A stretch of DNA of 40,511 bases from Acidobacteriota bacterium (GTDB lineage Bacteria > Acidobacteriota > Terriglobia > Acidiferrales > UBA7541): the NCBI GenBank assembly GCA_018268785.1, contig JAFDVY010000025.1, positions 1 to 40,511 on the forward strand, given 5' to 3'. Within the stretch, counting starts at the first letter, position 1. Every line of letters begins with the position of its first letter. Position numbers and translations under genes: made by a program. The notes under the pieces are model-generated. The model saw nothing but the letters and a program-made list of their open reading frames with translations, ran no database searches and was not told where the DNA came from. Shown piece after piece: positions 1 to 8,360 of this stretch.

Positions 1-102
1 TCAGCCCGGCACTCCCGGTTTTCAGTTTGCGTAGCGCCGCGGCTTCAGCCCGGCATTCCCGGTTTTCAGTTTGCGTAGCGCCGCGGCTTCAGCCCGGCAC
101 TC
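1..102. repeat. 44-bp tandem repeat, 2.3 copies, cut by window edge
   Basis: Two full copies of a 44-base unit lie at 1-44 and 45-88 and differ at a single base (actccc versus attccc). A third copy starts at 89 and fades after about 14 bases. Each unit holds the GC-rich core GTAGCGCCGCGGCTTCAGCC. The array probably continues to the left of the window. No reading frame is maintained, so it is an intergenic repeat. Confidence 0.85.
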
Positions 103-302
103 TGAGACCTCGCACCCGCATCCCTTAACTCACAATCATTTGAACTGAAGCAACGCTGATTCGAATCTCGTCAACTTGACAACTATGTTATAATCATTTC
201 AGTGTTCGGCAACGGCTGGCTCGTCTGCCCCTTTGTTCTTTGAAAACCAGACCTATTCAACCCCAATGCTGTGCCTTCATTCGCCCACAAACCGACCCTT
301 GG

Positions 303-481
303 CTAACTCATTTGTTTTGACAATCTTCCACGCCCCTCCCCGAATAAGTCCCTTGTTTTGATAATCTTCTGAATTGCCCGGGGGTGCCACCCAAACGGGT
401 TACAGGCATAATCTCGAATAAAGGCGGGTTACTGCAAACGCACCCTCCCCTCTCCCTAAGTCCTTTGTTCCCCGTACTTAC
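303..481. repeat. Degenerate intergenic repeat, three related segments
   Basis: The sequence TTGTTTTGAcAATCTTC at 312-328 recurs as TTGTTTTGATAATCTTC at 353-369, 41 bases away. Each is preceded by a CTAACTC or ATAAGTC lead-in. A third lead-in with TCCTTTGTT is at 456-469. The gene-free stretch 103-558 otherwise shows only an extended -10-like TGTTATAAT at 186-194 and the acylphosphatase promoter. I see no gene in it. Decayed dispersed repeats of this kind are common between genes in acidobacterial genomes (recalled, not checked). Confidence 0.5.
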
Positions 482-521
482 GCAAGGACACCGGGAGGGG
501 GTATGAACCGCTCTTCCCGAA

Positions 522-548
522 TTGGACCTACCCCGCATCTGCTACAAT
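522..548 (+). promoter_or_regulatory. Candidate promoter of the acylphosphatase-apt pair
   Basis: TTGGAC at 522-527 and TACAAT at 543-548 form a -35/-10 pair, but the 15-base spacer is short. Transcription would start near 555, only a few bases before the GTG at 559. No Shine-Dalgarno sequence precedes that GTG, so the mRNA may be nearly leaderless. Confidence 0.4.
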
Positions 549-558
549 TCTTCTTTCC

Positions 559-852
559 GTGAGCGCGGAACTCCAAGCCAAGAGATATTTCGTTTCCGGC
601 CTGGTGCAGGGAGTAGGCTTTCGCTACTTCACGCAGGACGTTGCGGAACGTTTGCGTCTCGCAGGCTACGTTCGCAATCTTCGCGATGGCCGCGTGGAAG
701 TCTACGCCATCGGCACGGAATCGCAATTTGCGCGTCTTCATGTTTCGCTTGTCCGCGGACCGCGCGGCGCAATGGTTCACGGCGTTGCAGAAGAAACCGC
801 GGAAATGGACCAGCGGTTCGCGGGCGAATTTACCATCACACACGATAGCTAG
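559..852 (+). CDS. acyP: Acylphosphatase
   Basis: A 97-residue protein matching the acylphosphatase family in length and motifs. The phosphate-binding loop GLVQGVGFR is at residues 14-22, with the catalytic Arg22, and the catalytic Asn40 lies in YVRN. The family hydrolyses the carboxyl-phosphate bond of acyl phosphates in the cytosol. The start is a GTG, chosen because the fold begins almost at once and no other start fits. It has no visible ribosome binding site. The adenine phosphoribosyltransferase gene follows 16 bases downstream on the same strand, so the two are probably co-transcribed. Identification is firm; the physiological role of bacterial acylphosphatases is generally uncertain. 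Confidence 0.93.
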   Translation: MSAELQAKRYFVSGLVQGVGFRYFTQDVAERLRLAGYVRNLRDGRVEVYAIGTESQFARLHVSLVRGPRGAMVHGVAEETAEMDQRFAGEFTITHDS

Positions 853-868
853 GCAGGAGCCTCTCGGA

Positions 869-1390
869 ATGGAAGACTTGAAGAAACTGATTCGCGAAGT
901 TCCGGATTATCCCAAACCGGGAATTCTATTCTATGACCTGACGACCCTTCTCAAGGACAAGCAGGGCTTCCACACATTGATCGATCGCTTGTGCAACCAC
1001 TATTCCGGTCACACGATCGATCTCATCGCGGGAATGGAAGCTCGCGGTTTTATTTTTGCTCCCGCGCTCGCCTATCGTCTCGGCGCGGGCTTCGTTCCCG
1101 TCCGCAAGCCGAAAAAACTTCCCGCGAAAACCGTGAGCATGTCCTACTCGCTGGAATACGGCACCGACTCTCTGGAAGTCCACGAAGACGCCATCAAGCC
1201 AGGCCAGCGCGTGCTCATCTGCGACGATTTGCTCGCGACCGGCGGAACCGCGCTTGCAACGGCAAAGCTAATCGAAAAACTCGGCGGCAAGGTCGAAGGC
1301 GCGGCATTCGCGGTGGAGCTCACATTCCTCAATGGACGCGCCAAGCTTCCCAACCTCGACGTCTTTTCGCTGATTAAATACGACAAGTAG
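869..1390 (+). CDS. apt: Adenine phosphoribosyltransferase
   Basis: A 173-residue type I phosphoribosyltransferase that joins adenine to PRPP to give AMP in purine salvage. The opening [20 protein letters not shown] matches Apt, where this segment normally reads PDFPKPGIxFRDITPL. The PRPP-binding motif [13 protein letters not shown] lies near residues 112-124. The ATG at 869 follows an AGGCAGGAG ribosome binding site (851-859) that overlaps the end of acyP. The gene converges on rlmB with only 5 bases between the stop codons. PRPP is supplied by prs about 11 kb away. Length is normal for the family and nothing looks damaged. Confidence 0.95.
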   Translation: MEDLKKLIREVPDYPKPGILFYDLTTLLKDKQGFHTLIDRLCNHYSGHTIDLIAGMEARGFIFAPALAYRLGAGFVPVRKPKKLPAKTVSMSYSLEYGTDSLEVHEDAIKPGQRVLICDDLLATGGTALATAKLIEKLGGKVEGAAFAVELTFLNGRAKLPNLDVFSLIKYDK

Positions 1391-1395
1391 TCGCG

Positions 1396-2151
1396 CTATT
1401 TCTTGCTACCGCGCGATGGTCCGCGCCGCTGGCGAACCGCTTCAAACAAAACAACTCCAGCCGCGACGGAAACATTCAATGATTTCACGGGACCGGTCGT
1501 CGGCAGCGACACGACGAAATCGCAGCGTTTGCGCGTCAGTTCGTGCAAGCCGCCGCCTTCGCCGCCCATCACGATTCCCGTCGGCGTCGTGTAATCCACG
1601 TCGGAATAACTTCGGTCCGCGTGCTCATCAAGCCCCACAAGCCAGTAACCCATTTCTTTCAGTTCTTCCATGGCACGCACCAGATTCGTGACTTTCGCCA
1701 CGGGCAAATGCGCAAGCGCGCCCGCGGAAGCTCGCGCCACCGTATCCGTCAATCCCGCCGCGCGCCGCTCCGGAATTACCACGCCATGCGCGCCCGCGGC
1801 AAGCGAGGTGCGAATTACCGCGCCCAGATTGTGCGGATCCTCCACGCCATCCAACAGCACGATCAAGCCTTGTTGACCCGGACTCTTGTTCACGGCGGCT
1901 ACAATGTCTTCGAGGGCCACAGCGGGCCGGGCCGCGCCAATGGCGAGTACCCCCTGATGATCCCGCGTACCGGCGCTGCGATCCACTTGTCCGCGGTCCT
2001 CAAATCGCACCGGCACGCCGTTGCGCCGCGCCAATTGCACGATTTCCTCAACGCGCGTGTCCTGGCGCCCCTTTGCGATCAGCACATGCTCCAGCGGCCG
2101 CCCCGCTTCGAGCGCCTCTCGCACCGCATGAATGCCCGTGATTTTGTCCAT
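1396..2151 (-). CDS. rlmB: 23S rRNA (guanosine-2'-O-)-methyltransferase, SpoU/TrmH family
   Basis: A 251-residue SPOUT-class RNA 2'-O-ribose methyltransferase. The N-terminal substrate-binding domain starts ITGIHAVREAL and covers about residues 1-80. The catalytic domain carries motif 1 LDGVEDPHNLGAVIRT (about 100-115), motif 2 VMGGEGGGL, and motif 3 PVKSLNVSVAAGVVLFEA (about 221-238), which form the trefoil-knot SAM site. RlmB methylates the 23S rRNA peptidyl-transferase region (G2251 in E. coli numbering). It is the last gene of the yacL-ispD-ispF-gltX'-rlmB run, 73 bases after the GluRS-like gene. The TrmH family includes tRNA enzymes, so the exact RNA target is inferred from context and overall likeness to RlmB. 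Confidence 0.92.
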   Translation of the reverse strand: MDKITGIHAVREALEAGRPLEHVLIAKGRQDTRVEEIVQLARRNGVPVRFEDRGQVDRSAGTRDHQGVLAIGAARPAVALEDIVAAVNKSPGQQGLIVLLDGVEDPHNLGAVIRTSLAAGAHGVVIPERRAAGLTDTVARASAGALAHLPVAKVTNLVRAMEELKEMGYWLVGLDEHADRSYSDVDYTTPTGIVMGGEGGGLHELTRKRCDFVVSLPTTGPVKSLNVSVAAGVVLFEAVRQRRGPSRGSKK

Positions 2152-2224
2152 AGGCCCTTAAGTGTATCGTCGCGATAACTGCCAGACAAAATCGCGCGCA
2201 GACATTTCAAATGTTACAGGACAT

Positions 2225-2788
2225 TCAATTGAAAACGGAGCAGAACTCGAGAATTCGCTCACGCGCAATTTTCACTGGTGCTGCGAAACCGGCGGCCGCG
2301 GCATCGTCCAGCAGCAGGATCACGCGATCCAGCTCGCCTTCGCCGGAGCGCCCTGCAAGCGCGAGCCTGATTGGATGAAACAGTTCGCGCCCGCGAATAT
2401 CCAAGCCTTCTTTGAGTTGCGCAACGATCTCGCTGAACCTTTCGCTCGTTAACGGCGTCCCATCCAGAAGTTGCAAGGCAAGTTGCCGCAACACGTCGCG
2501 CGCCGCGTAGCGCGACATCACGATGTGCGCATCAACGCCCTGCAAAATCGTTTGAGAGTCGTAGTGAAAGACGAGCTCAAGAAGATTGAAGAGGGCACTC
2601 CTGTCAGCCGCGTGCGGCCCAAGCAGGGCTGCGGCTCTGGCGCACCACGCCATTTGTTTCTCGTCCGGCTCGCCGCCAAGCCAATTGTTTTCTTTCAGGA
2701 TCGTTGCGACGTCAGCGGCGGTAAAAGGATTGACGAGCGCTTGCCCACGGATGGATTTCTCGTCGTTGGGTGGGAATGGGTCAGACAC
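2225..2788 (-). CDS. Orphan protein resembling the C-terminal anticodon-binding part of glutamyl-tRNA synthetase
   Basis: A 187-residue protein with no class I synthetase catalytic core: neither HIGH nor KMSKS is present. Its second half (about residues 105-185) reads like the GluRS anticodon-binding domain. FHPIRLALAGRSGEGELDR corresponds to the GluRS pattern with MQPLRVALTG, followed by hydrophobic helices ending RILEFC. The first half, VNPFTAADVATILKENNW onward, is helical and has no name I recognise. The gene lies 15 bases after ispF and before rlmB, the slot occupied by full-length gltX in the Bacillus order ispD-ispF-gltX-cysE-cysS-mrnC-rlmB. Likely a relic or repurposed RNA-binding fragment. 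An unrelated helical protein remains possible because the similarity was judged by eye. Confidence 0.6.
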   Translation of the reverse strand: MSDPFPPNDEKSIRGQALVNPFTAADVATILKENNWLGGEPDEKQMAWCARAAALLGPHAADRSALFNLLELVFHYDSQTILQGVDAHIVMSRYAARDVLRQLALQLLDGTPLTSERFSEIVAQLKEGLDIRGRELFHPIRLALAGRSGEGELDRVILLLDDAAAAGFAAPVKIARERILEFCSVFN

Positions 2789-2803
2789 GATCGGAAGAAG
2801 AAA

Positions 2804-3283
2804 CTAGCGCTTCATCAAAGTGGCGACAATATGAGAAGCAATCGCTTCGCCCCGGCCTACAGCGTCCACGCCTTCGTTCGTTTTTGCCTTGAGATGAATC
2901 TTTTCCGGTGGAACGCCCAGCGATTTGGCCAGCACGTCTTTCATCCGGGGAAAGTGCGGACCCAATTTCGGCCGTTCCAGAATCACGATTGCATCCACAT
3001 GTTCAATCGCAAATCCCTTTTCGTCGAGCAGCCTGCGCGTATGCTCGAGAAAAATCAGGCTGTTCGCACCTTTCCACTTCGGATCGGTATCTGGAAAGTG
3101 CTGCCCAATATCTCCCAGCCCCGCCGCGCCGAGCAGTGCGTCCACCATCGCATGCGCTACAACGTCGCCATCCGAATGTCCCATCGGGCCTTTGTCGAAA
3201 GGCAGCTCAATACCGCCAACAATCAATTTCCGGCCCGCTTCCAAACGGTGCAAATCATAGCCAATCCCCACGCGCACGCTCAT
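2804..3283 (-). CDS. ispF: 2-C-methyl-D-erythritol 2,4-cyclodiphosphate synthase
   Basis: A 159-residue IspF, the MEP-pathway enzyme that cyclises CDP-methylerythritol 2-phosphate and releases CMP. The metal ligands Asp10 and His12 are in GIGYDLHRL, and the third ligand is His44 in VVAHAMVDALLGA. The HSDGD loop is at 36-40, and the C-terminal signature TNEGVDAVGRGEAIASH is present. The ATG overlaps the ispD stop by 4 bases (ATGA), a mark of translational coupling. Together with ispD here and ispE at 13.8-14.7 kb, the window encodes the three central MEP steps. Confidence 0.97.
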   Translation of the reverse strand: MSVRVGIGYDLHRLEAGRKLIVGGIELPFDKGPMGHSDGDVVAHAMVDALLGAAGLGDIGQHFPDTDPKWKGANSLIFLEHTRRLLDEKGFAIEHVDAIVILERPKLGPHFPRMKDVLAKSLGVPPEKIHLKAKTNEGVDAVGRGEAIASHIVATLMKR

Positions 3284-3999
3284 GCCCGATGCGCCTTTTC
3301 GCGTTCAAGATAAAAGTTTGCCAGCTCCATGTCAGACGGCTTCGTAATCTTGATGTTCCGTTCTGAGCCAAGCACTACGTGCACTTCCTGTCCAAGCCGC
3401 TCGACAAGGCCTGCTTCGTCAGAAGCATTGACTCCGTCAGCCTCAGCCTTGGCGAACGCGTCTTTCAGAATCTGCGTGCGGAATGCTTGTGGCGTCTGGG
3501 CCATCACGACGCGTTCGCGCGGGATCGTCATTGTAATGAGCGCAACGTCTTCCGGGAGGCTGGTCCGCTTCACTTCCTTGACTGTATCCATCGCGGGGAT
3601 TCCCAGAATCGCAGCGCCACAGCTTCGCGCCTCTTCAATCACTCGCGCAATCTGTTCGCGCGTCACAAACGGCCTCACCGCATCGTGAACCAGCACAATC
3701 TCCGTGCCGTTCTCAACCTGCTTCAGCGCAGCCGCCACGGATTCCTGACGAGTATCTCCGCCCTTCACAACGCGCAAGGTCTGGCGGAACTTTTCCTGAC
3801 GCAGCCGGTCTTCGAGTCTGGCAACCTCGTCGCCGCGGGTCGCGACAATAATGTCCGTCACCAGTTCGCACGACGCCAGTTTCCGCAAACTGTGAACCAG
3901 AATCGGCGCTCCATCCAGTTCGAGGAATTGTTTCGGCGTTTCCGCGCCCATGCGCGTGCCAAGCCCCGCTGCTGGCAAGATTGCTGTAATTTTGCTCAT
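3280..3999 (-). CDS. ispD: 2-C-methyl-D-erythritol 4-phosphate cytidylyltransferase
   Basis: A 239-residue nucleotidyltransferase that joins CTP and MEP to make CDP-methylerythritol. The N-terminal CTP-binding signature PAAGLGTRMGAETPKQFLEL spans residues 9-28, and the IspD family motif VLVHDAVRPFV lies near residues 102-112. The length is standard. The gene overlaps ispF by 4 bases and follows the PIN/TRAM gene by about 109 bases, so the three are probably one transcript. No anomalies were seen. Confidence 0.97.
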   Translation of the reverse strand: MSKITAILPAAGLGTRMGAETPKQFLELDGAPILVHSLRKLASCELVTDIIVATRGDEVARLEDRLRQEKFRQTLRVVKGGDTRQESVAAALKQVENGTEIVLVHDAVRPFVTREQIARVIEEARSCGAAILGIPAMDTVKEVKRTSLPEDVALITMTIPRERVVMAQTPQAFRTQILKDAFAKAEADGVNASDEAGLVERLGQEVHVVLGSERNIKITKPSDMELANFYLEREKAHRA

Positions 4000-4108
4000 G
4001 AAAGTGTCGCGCAGACCGCACTACCGGCAGCCTGCAAGCATCAAAGTGTACCTTAAACGGATTGCTTGGGGAAAACGGGCGGAGCGGAGTCTGGCGCCAA
4101 TGCCGCGT

Positions 4109-5329
4109 TTAACTCGTCTCGTGATCCTCTCGCTTCGTGGCGCGGTCAGCGGCAGGAGATTCCGCAGTCCGGCCACCGTTTTCTCCGCGCCCAGCGGCGG
4201 CTTGTTTCGACATTGGCGAAGAGTCGGTGCGATCTTCCATGCGCCCAAAAATCATCTTTCCGGCAGGCGTTTGGTGGACTGAAGTCACCGTAACGTCCAC
4301 ATTCTTGTTCAAGAACCGCCGCGCGCCATCCACAACCACCATCGTCCCGTCTTCCAGATAAGCTACGCCTTGGTTGGCTTCTTTACCTTCACGCAAAATG
4401 AAAACCCGCATCGGCTCGCCCGGCAAGACCGCCGGTCGCAACGCGTTAGCGAGCTGATTTACATTCAGGACTGCAATGCCCTGCACGCTGGCCACTTTAT
4501 TCAAATTGAAATCGTTGGTGATGATCTTTGCTCCGGACCTTTTTGCAAGCTCCACGAGTTTGCGGTCCACCTCTCCCTCGGACGCTTCATCATCTTCCAG
4601 CACCAAAACCTTGAGTTGCGGCATTTTCTGGATTCGCTGCAGGACCTCCAGTCCGCGCCGACCGCGCTGGCGGCGCAAAGCGTCGGGCGAATCGGCAATC
4701 TGCTGCAATTCATGAAGCACGAATCGGGGGACGTGGAGCGGTCCATCGAGAAACTGCGCCTCGCAAATGTCGGCAATTCGCCCGTCGATCAATACGCTGG
4801 TATCCAGCAGTTTGGGGTCCGAGTCATTTTGCATCCCGTTCCTGGCTTCGCTTTGAGCGACAACGGTTTCGTTCCACGGCAGTTCACGCCCCTTGAAAGC
4901 ACCGAGGAACAATCCCAAATACCCGAATCCAACAAGGGAGGTGTATTCCAAGAATGTTTTCGTGGGCTCAGGTTCGGCCGTTCGCGAAACAACCAGCGTC
5001 ACCAACGCCGCCGCGAAAATTCCCAAGATTGATCCGGCTGCCGCACCAATCACATCCCAAATTCCTGCACGACGCGAGCGTATTTCCGCAGCCATCAGCA
5101 ATAGCGCAGCGCCGAACCCCGCGCTCGCAGCCAGTCCTTTGCTCAATCCAAACGGCTGCCACACGACTGCAAGCGCAACGATGGAGATAATCAGGCAGGC
5201 GCGACCAATCCAAGTCCAGGCCACACCGCCAGTATCCGCTTTTGATTTAGAGTTCGATTGTTTCGGCGCCGATGTTTCCGCCGAAGATGCCGCAGAAAAA
5301 TGCGCCACTTCACGTTTCGTCCGGCCCAT
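4109..5329 (-). CDS. Membrane-anchored PIN/TRAM domain protein, YacL family
   Basis: A 406-residue protein. A polar N-terminal tail of about 35 residues is followed by four hydrophobic segments (about 37-58, 65-84, 92-114 and 127-147), then a cytoplasmic PIN domain (about 172-290) opening LLDTSVLIDGRIADI with the first acidic metal ligand. Further acidic positions occur in VLHELQQIAD and TNDFNLNKVA. A TRAM-like RNA-binding domain (about 300-360) begins PGEPMRVFILREGKE. The C-terminal tail of about 40 residues is charged and low complexity. B. subtilis YacL has this architecture and lies directly before ispD, as here. PIN domains are usually Mg-dependent RNases; the substrate of this family is not known to me. 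A good promoter lies about 100 bases upstream. Confidence 0.9.
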   Translation of the reverse strand: MGRTKREVAHFSAASSAETSAPKQSNSKSKADTGGVAWTWIGRACLIISIVALAVVWQPFGLSKGLAASAGFGAALLLMAAEIRSRRAGIWDVIGAAAGSILGIFAAALVTLVVSRTAEPEPTKTFLEYTSLVGFGYLGLFLGAFKGRELPWNETVVAQSEARNGMQNDSDPKLLDTSVLIDGRIADICEAQFLDGPLHVPRFVLHELQQIADSPDALRRQRGRRGLEVLQRIQKMPQLKVLVLEDDEASEGEVDRKLVELAKRSGAKIITNDFNLNKVASVQGIAVLNVNQLANALRPAVLPGEPMRVFILREGKEANQGVAYLEDGTMVVVDGARRFLNKNVDVTVTSVHQTPAGKMIFGRMEDRTDSSPMSKQAAAGRGENGGRTAESPAADRATKREDHETS

Positions 5330-5427
5330 ACGACCTCACAGCATCACGTTCACTGCAAAATCGAACAGCCGCCTGCCGAAGGGACTGGCGCTGCTTCTCC
5401 GACAGGCAATCCAAAAACAACTCCACT

Positions 5428-5457
5428 TGTATATACCCAGTGGTTTTACCACGTCAA
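5428..5457 (-). promoter_or_regulatory. Sigma-70-type promoter of the yacL-ispDF-rlmB operon
   Basis: On the minus strand TTGACG (5457-5452) is followed by TATACA (5433-5428) after 18 bases, or by TATATA (5435-5430) after 16 bases. A small palindrome, GTGG-N5-CCAC (5440-5452), lies between the boxes and could be an operator. The leader to the ATG at 5329 would be about 95 bases. It is the only convincing promoter ahead of this operon. Confidence 0.6.
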
Positions 5458-5514
5458 GGAATGGATGGGCGCTATAGGGTGGCTGGGAGTTGCAGTATGC
5501 AAGCGCAAATCGAT

Positions 5515-6717
5515 TTAGCTGACGTAGAACCGCGGCACGCGCGCGCTTACTGCACACAACAAATCGGAAGTCACAGTGCCGATTCTGCGGGCGACGCGGT
5601 TTGCAAGAAGGACTTCGTCGCCGTCGGTGCCGTAAAAGGTCACGGCGTCGCCGATTGCCACGTCCGGAACTTCGGTCACGTCCACCATGGTCACATCCAT
5701 CGAGACAATGCCAACGATTGGGGCAAGTTTACTGCGCACAAGCACACTTCCCTTGTCGCCGAGCGAACGATGCACGCCATCGCCATATCCCGCGGCGAGT
5801 ACTGCAATTTTGGATGGCCTGGCGGTCACAAATTGCGAGTCATACCCTACTCCCCGACCCGCAGGAACATTGCGCAAACTGATAATCCGTGTCCGCAAAC
5901 TCATGACCGGCTTCAGCGGAAGCTTCCTTTCTGACTCTTCGCGCAGTTCGATAGGGTCGTAGCCAGGGTGGTATCCATATAAAATTGCACCCGGACGCAC
6001 CATGTCGCCCCAAGTTTCAGGACGCGAAGCAATCGCTGCGCTGTTCGCAAGATGCACGATCCCGGGATCCACTCCCAGTTTTTTCAGCCGTTCCAGCGCC
6101 GCGTAGAATCTACCTTCCTGCTCAAGCGTCTGCCGCCCCACTGCGGAATCCAGGAAAACTCCCGAAGACGCAAAATGCGTAAACACGCCACCCAGTTTTA
6201 GCTGTTTATGTTTTGCAAGTTCATTCGCAAAACACTCCACCGATTCCGGAGCAATGCCCAGCCGGTTCATTCCCGAGTCAATCTTCAGGTGAAACGAAAT
6301 CGTCTTGCGTTTTGCGTATTTCGCGGCCGCGCGGCTCAAATCCGCAAGCTGTTCGCAACGGTGAATCACCGGCGTCAAATTGTGCTTCAGGAGGTGCTTC
6401 TCCTCGCCAGCGACAAAACCCGTCAGAATCAGCACCGGCTTTTTCACACCGGCTTTGCGCACGGCAATTCCCTCTTCCGTGCAGGTCACGCCAAACCAGT
6501 CGGCGCCAAACTTTTCCAATGCTTTCGCGACCTGCGGTCCGCCGTGCCCGTAGCCGTTGCCCTTCACAATGCACAAGACTTTTCGCGGTACCGCGCGCTT
6601 TTCGTCCTTCGGATTCACATACGAACGAATGGCTTCGAGATTGTGTTTCAGTGCGCCAAGCGAGACCTCGGCCCACATCGGCCTGCGCTCAAAATCGATC
6701 TTGGATTTCTTTGTCAT
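5515..6717 (-). CDS. alr: Alanine racemase
   Basis: A 400-residue fold-type III PLP enzyme that interconverts L- and D-alanine for peptidoglycan. The PLP lysine is Lys52 in CIVKGNGYGHG; most Alr proteins have VVKANAYGHG, so two Gly-for-Ala changes flank the lysine. The second catalytic base is Tyr292 in GRGVGYDSQF. The substrate region FHLKIDSGMNRLGI is at 142-155. The C-terminal beta domain follows AVLAAGYGDG. It lies 243 bases after dnaB, as in the common rplI-dnaB-alr order. Its product feeds ddl at the right end of the window. The start is supported by a GGAAAGG sequence just upstream. Confidence 0.95.
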   Translation of the reverse strand: MTKKSKIDFERRPMWAEVSLGALKHNLEAIRSYVNPKDEKRAVPRKVLCIVKGNGYGHGGPQVAKALEKFGADWFGVTCTEEGIAVRKAGVKKPVLILTGFVAGEEKHLLKHNLTPVIHRCEQLADLSRAAAKYAKRKTISFHLKIDSGMNRLGIAPESVECFANELAKHKQLKLGGVFTHFASSGVFLDSAVGRQTLEQEGRFYAALERLKKLGVDPGIVHLANSAAIASRPETWGDMVRPGAILYGYHPGYDPIELREESERKLPLKPVMSLRTRIISLRNVPAGRGVGYDSQFVTARPSKIAVLAAGYGDGVHRSLGDKGSVLVRSKLAPIVGIVSMDVTMVDVTEVPDVAIGDAVTFYGTDGDEVLLANRVARRIGTVTSDLLCAVSARVPRFYVS

Positions 6718-6768
6718 TGGCCTTTCCGTGAGAGTTCAATTTTACGCCATCCGCACACGGCGAACGGT

Positions 6769-6788
6769 CGCGCCAAAACTGTGGCGCG
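6769..6788. other. GC-rich hairpin in the dnaB-alr gap
   Basis: A perfect 7-bp stem, CGCGCCA and TGGCGCG, encloses a 6-base loop about 50 bases upstream of the alr start. There is no T-tract on either strand, so it is a poor terminator. It could be a leader structure or chance. The rest of the 243-base gap (6718-6960) shows nothing else. Confidence 0.4.
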
Positions 6789-6960
6789 TGAAAGACAACA
6801 TGCTTGGATTGCACGCAAGATGCCGCGGAGAGGGGCAACGCGGCCCTTAGTACATTTCAGCTAACAGCTTCGTTTTCAGCCGGTTACATCTAAATTGGCC
6901 CACGAGGTGGAAACAAGGCACATTCCAAATCGCTGCCGTTCAGACGCGCTGTGGCTTTCC

Positions 6961-8328
6961 TTACCTATCGTCCGGAGCAAATTGCGAGAACGCATCCGGA
7001 GCCGCTTCTTCGAAGCGGGTCAACCTGCTGCGGAAGACAAACTTCACTTTGTCCGTCGGTCCGTTGCGCTGTTTCGCAATCACAATCTCCGCCTGATCGC
7101 GCTCTTCCGGCGAAAGGTCCATCTTCCCCCAGTTCGGCCGGTAGATGAACATCACCACGTCCGCATCCTGTTCGATCGCGCCGGATTCACGCAAGTCCGA
7201 GAGCTGTGGCCCGCGTTCTTCGCGTTCCGGCGCGCGCGTCAACTGGCTCAGGACGAGCACAGGAATTTGCAATTCCTTCGCCAGTCCTTTCAATCCACGC
7301 GAAATGCTCGCCACTTCTTCCTGCCGGCTGTTGAACCGTCCGCGCGCCGTGATCAACTGCAGGTAGTCCACCACCAGCAGGGACAAGCCCTTGTCGCGCT
7401 TCAAGCGCCGCGCTTTCGCGCCAATCTCCATCACGCTAGTCGAGCCCGCGTCGTCAATCCACAGCGGCGCCGAGGAAATCGTTCCCAGCGCTTCCGTCAT
7501 GCGGCGCCAATCTTCGCGATTTAGATGCCCAGAGCGAAACTTGTGCGCATCCACCTGGGCCACGGATGCCACAAGCCGCTGCAGCAGCGATTCTTTCGAC
7601 ATTTCCAAGCTGAACACGGCGACGGGCATGCCGGAACGCATAGCGATATTTTCCGCCAGATTTAGAGCCAGCGCTGTTTTTCCCTGGGAAGGCCGCGCGG
7701 CAAGAATCAGCAATTCCGAATTCTGCAAACCGCTCAGCAACTTGTCGAGTTCGGTGTATCCGGTCGGAATACCGGTAATGCTTTTGCCTTCGCGGAAAAT
7801 CTTTTCGAGCCGCTCGAAATTGTCGCGGACAATGTCTTTGACCGGAATCAACCCCGCTTTCACGCGGTCTTCCGCCAGCGCAAAGATCGAGGATTCAGCG
7901 CTGTCCAGAATCATGTCCGCGCCGTCTTCGCCTTCGAGAGCCTTCTGCTGAATGTTGTGCGTGGCGTGAATCAAATTCCGAAGGAGCGCTTTTTCCTTTA
8001 CGATGCGCGCGTAGTGCTCCACGTTCGAAATGCGCGGCATCCCATCGGCCAGCGCCGAAAGATACGGAGCGCCGCCCGCCGCTTCCAGCTCGCCGCGCCG
8101 GTGGAGTTCTTCGGTAAGAGTCACCAGGTCGATGGCCTGTTGGCTCTCGCCCAGCGCAATCATTTGCGTGTACACGCGGCGGTGCTGGTCCAGAAAGAAG
8201 TCTTCCGGACGCACGTTTTCAATCGCCGTGTTCAAGACATGGTTATCGAGCAGAATGGCGCCCAGAATGGAGCGTTCCGCATCCAGATTGCTCGGCAGAG
8301 GCCGTTCTAATGTGGTATCGGTAGCCAT
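6961..8328 (-). CDS. dnaB: Replicative DNA helicase DnaB
   Basis: A 455-residue hexameric replicative helicase. The N-terminal primase-interacting DnaB domain covers about residues 12-112, starting LPSNLDAERSILGAIL. The linker helix is near 165-185, and the RecA-like ATPase domain begins ITGIPTGYTELDKLLSG. Walker A ARPSQGKT is at 211-218, the catalytic Glu is in FSLEMS (about 242), Walker B LLVVDYLQL is at 317-325, and the arginine-finger region follows VIAKQRNGPT. The length is standard and no intein is present. In many bacteria dnaB directly follows rplI; here a plus-strand hydrolase gene separates them, and dnaB has its own promoter. Confidence 0.97.
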   Translation of the reverse strand: MATDTTLERPLPSNLDAERSILGAILLDNHVLNTAIENVRPEDFFLDQHRRVYTQMIALGESQQAIDLVTLTEELHRRGELEAAGGAPYLSALADGMPRISNVEHYARIVKEKALLRNLIHATHNIQQKALEGEDGADMILDSAESSIFALAEDRVKAGLIPVKDIVRDNFERLEKIFREGKSITGIPTGYTELDKLLSGLQNSELLILAARPSQGKTALALNLAENIAMRSGMPVAVFSLEMSKESLLQRLVASVAQVDAHKFRSGHLNREDWRRMTEALGTISSAPLWIDDAGSTSVMEIGAKARRLKRDKGLSLLVVDYLQLITARGRFNSRQEEVASISRGLKGLAKELQIPVLVLSQLTRAPEREERGPQLSDLRESGAIEQDADVVMFIYRPNWGKMDLSPEERDQAEIVIAKQRNGPTDKVKFVFRSRLTRFEEAAPDAFSQFAPDDR

Positions 8329-8360
8329 GGTCAGCAGTTTCTCATTCGCCTTTTCTTCGC

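Noticed and set aside
176..194. TTGACA followed by TATAAT
   Set aside because: The spacer is only 7 bases, far too short for a -35/-10 pair; only the extended -10-like TGTTATAAT could act, and no gene follows closely.
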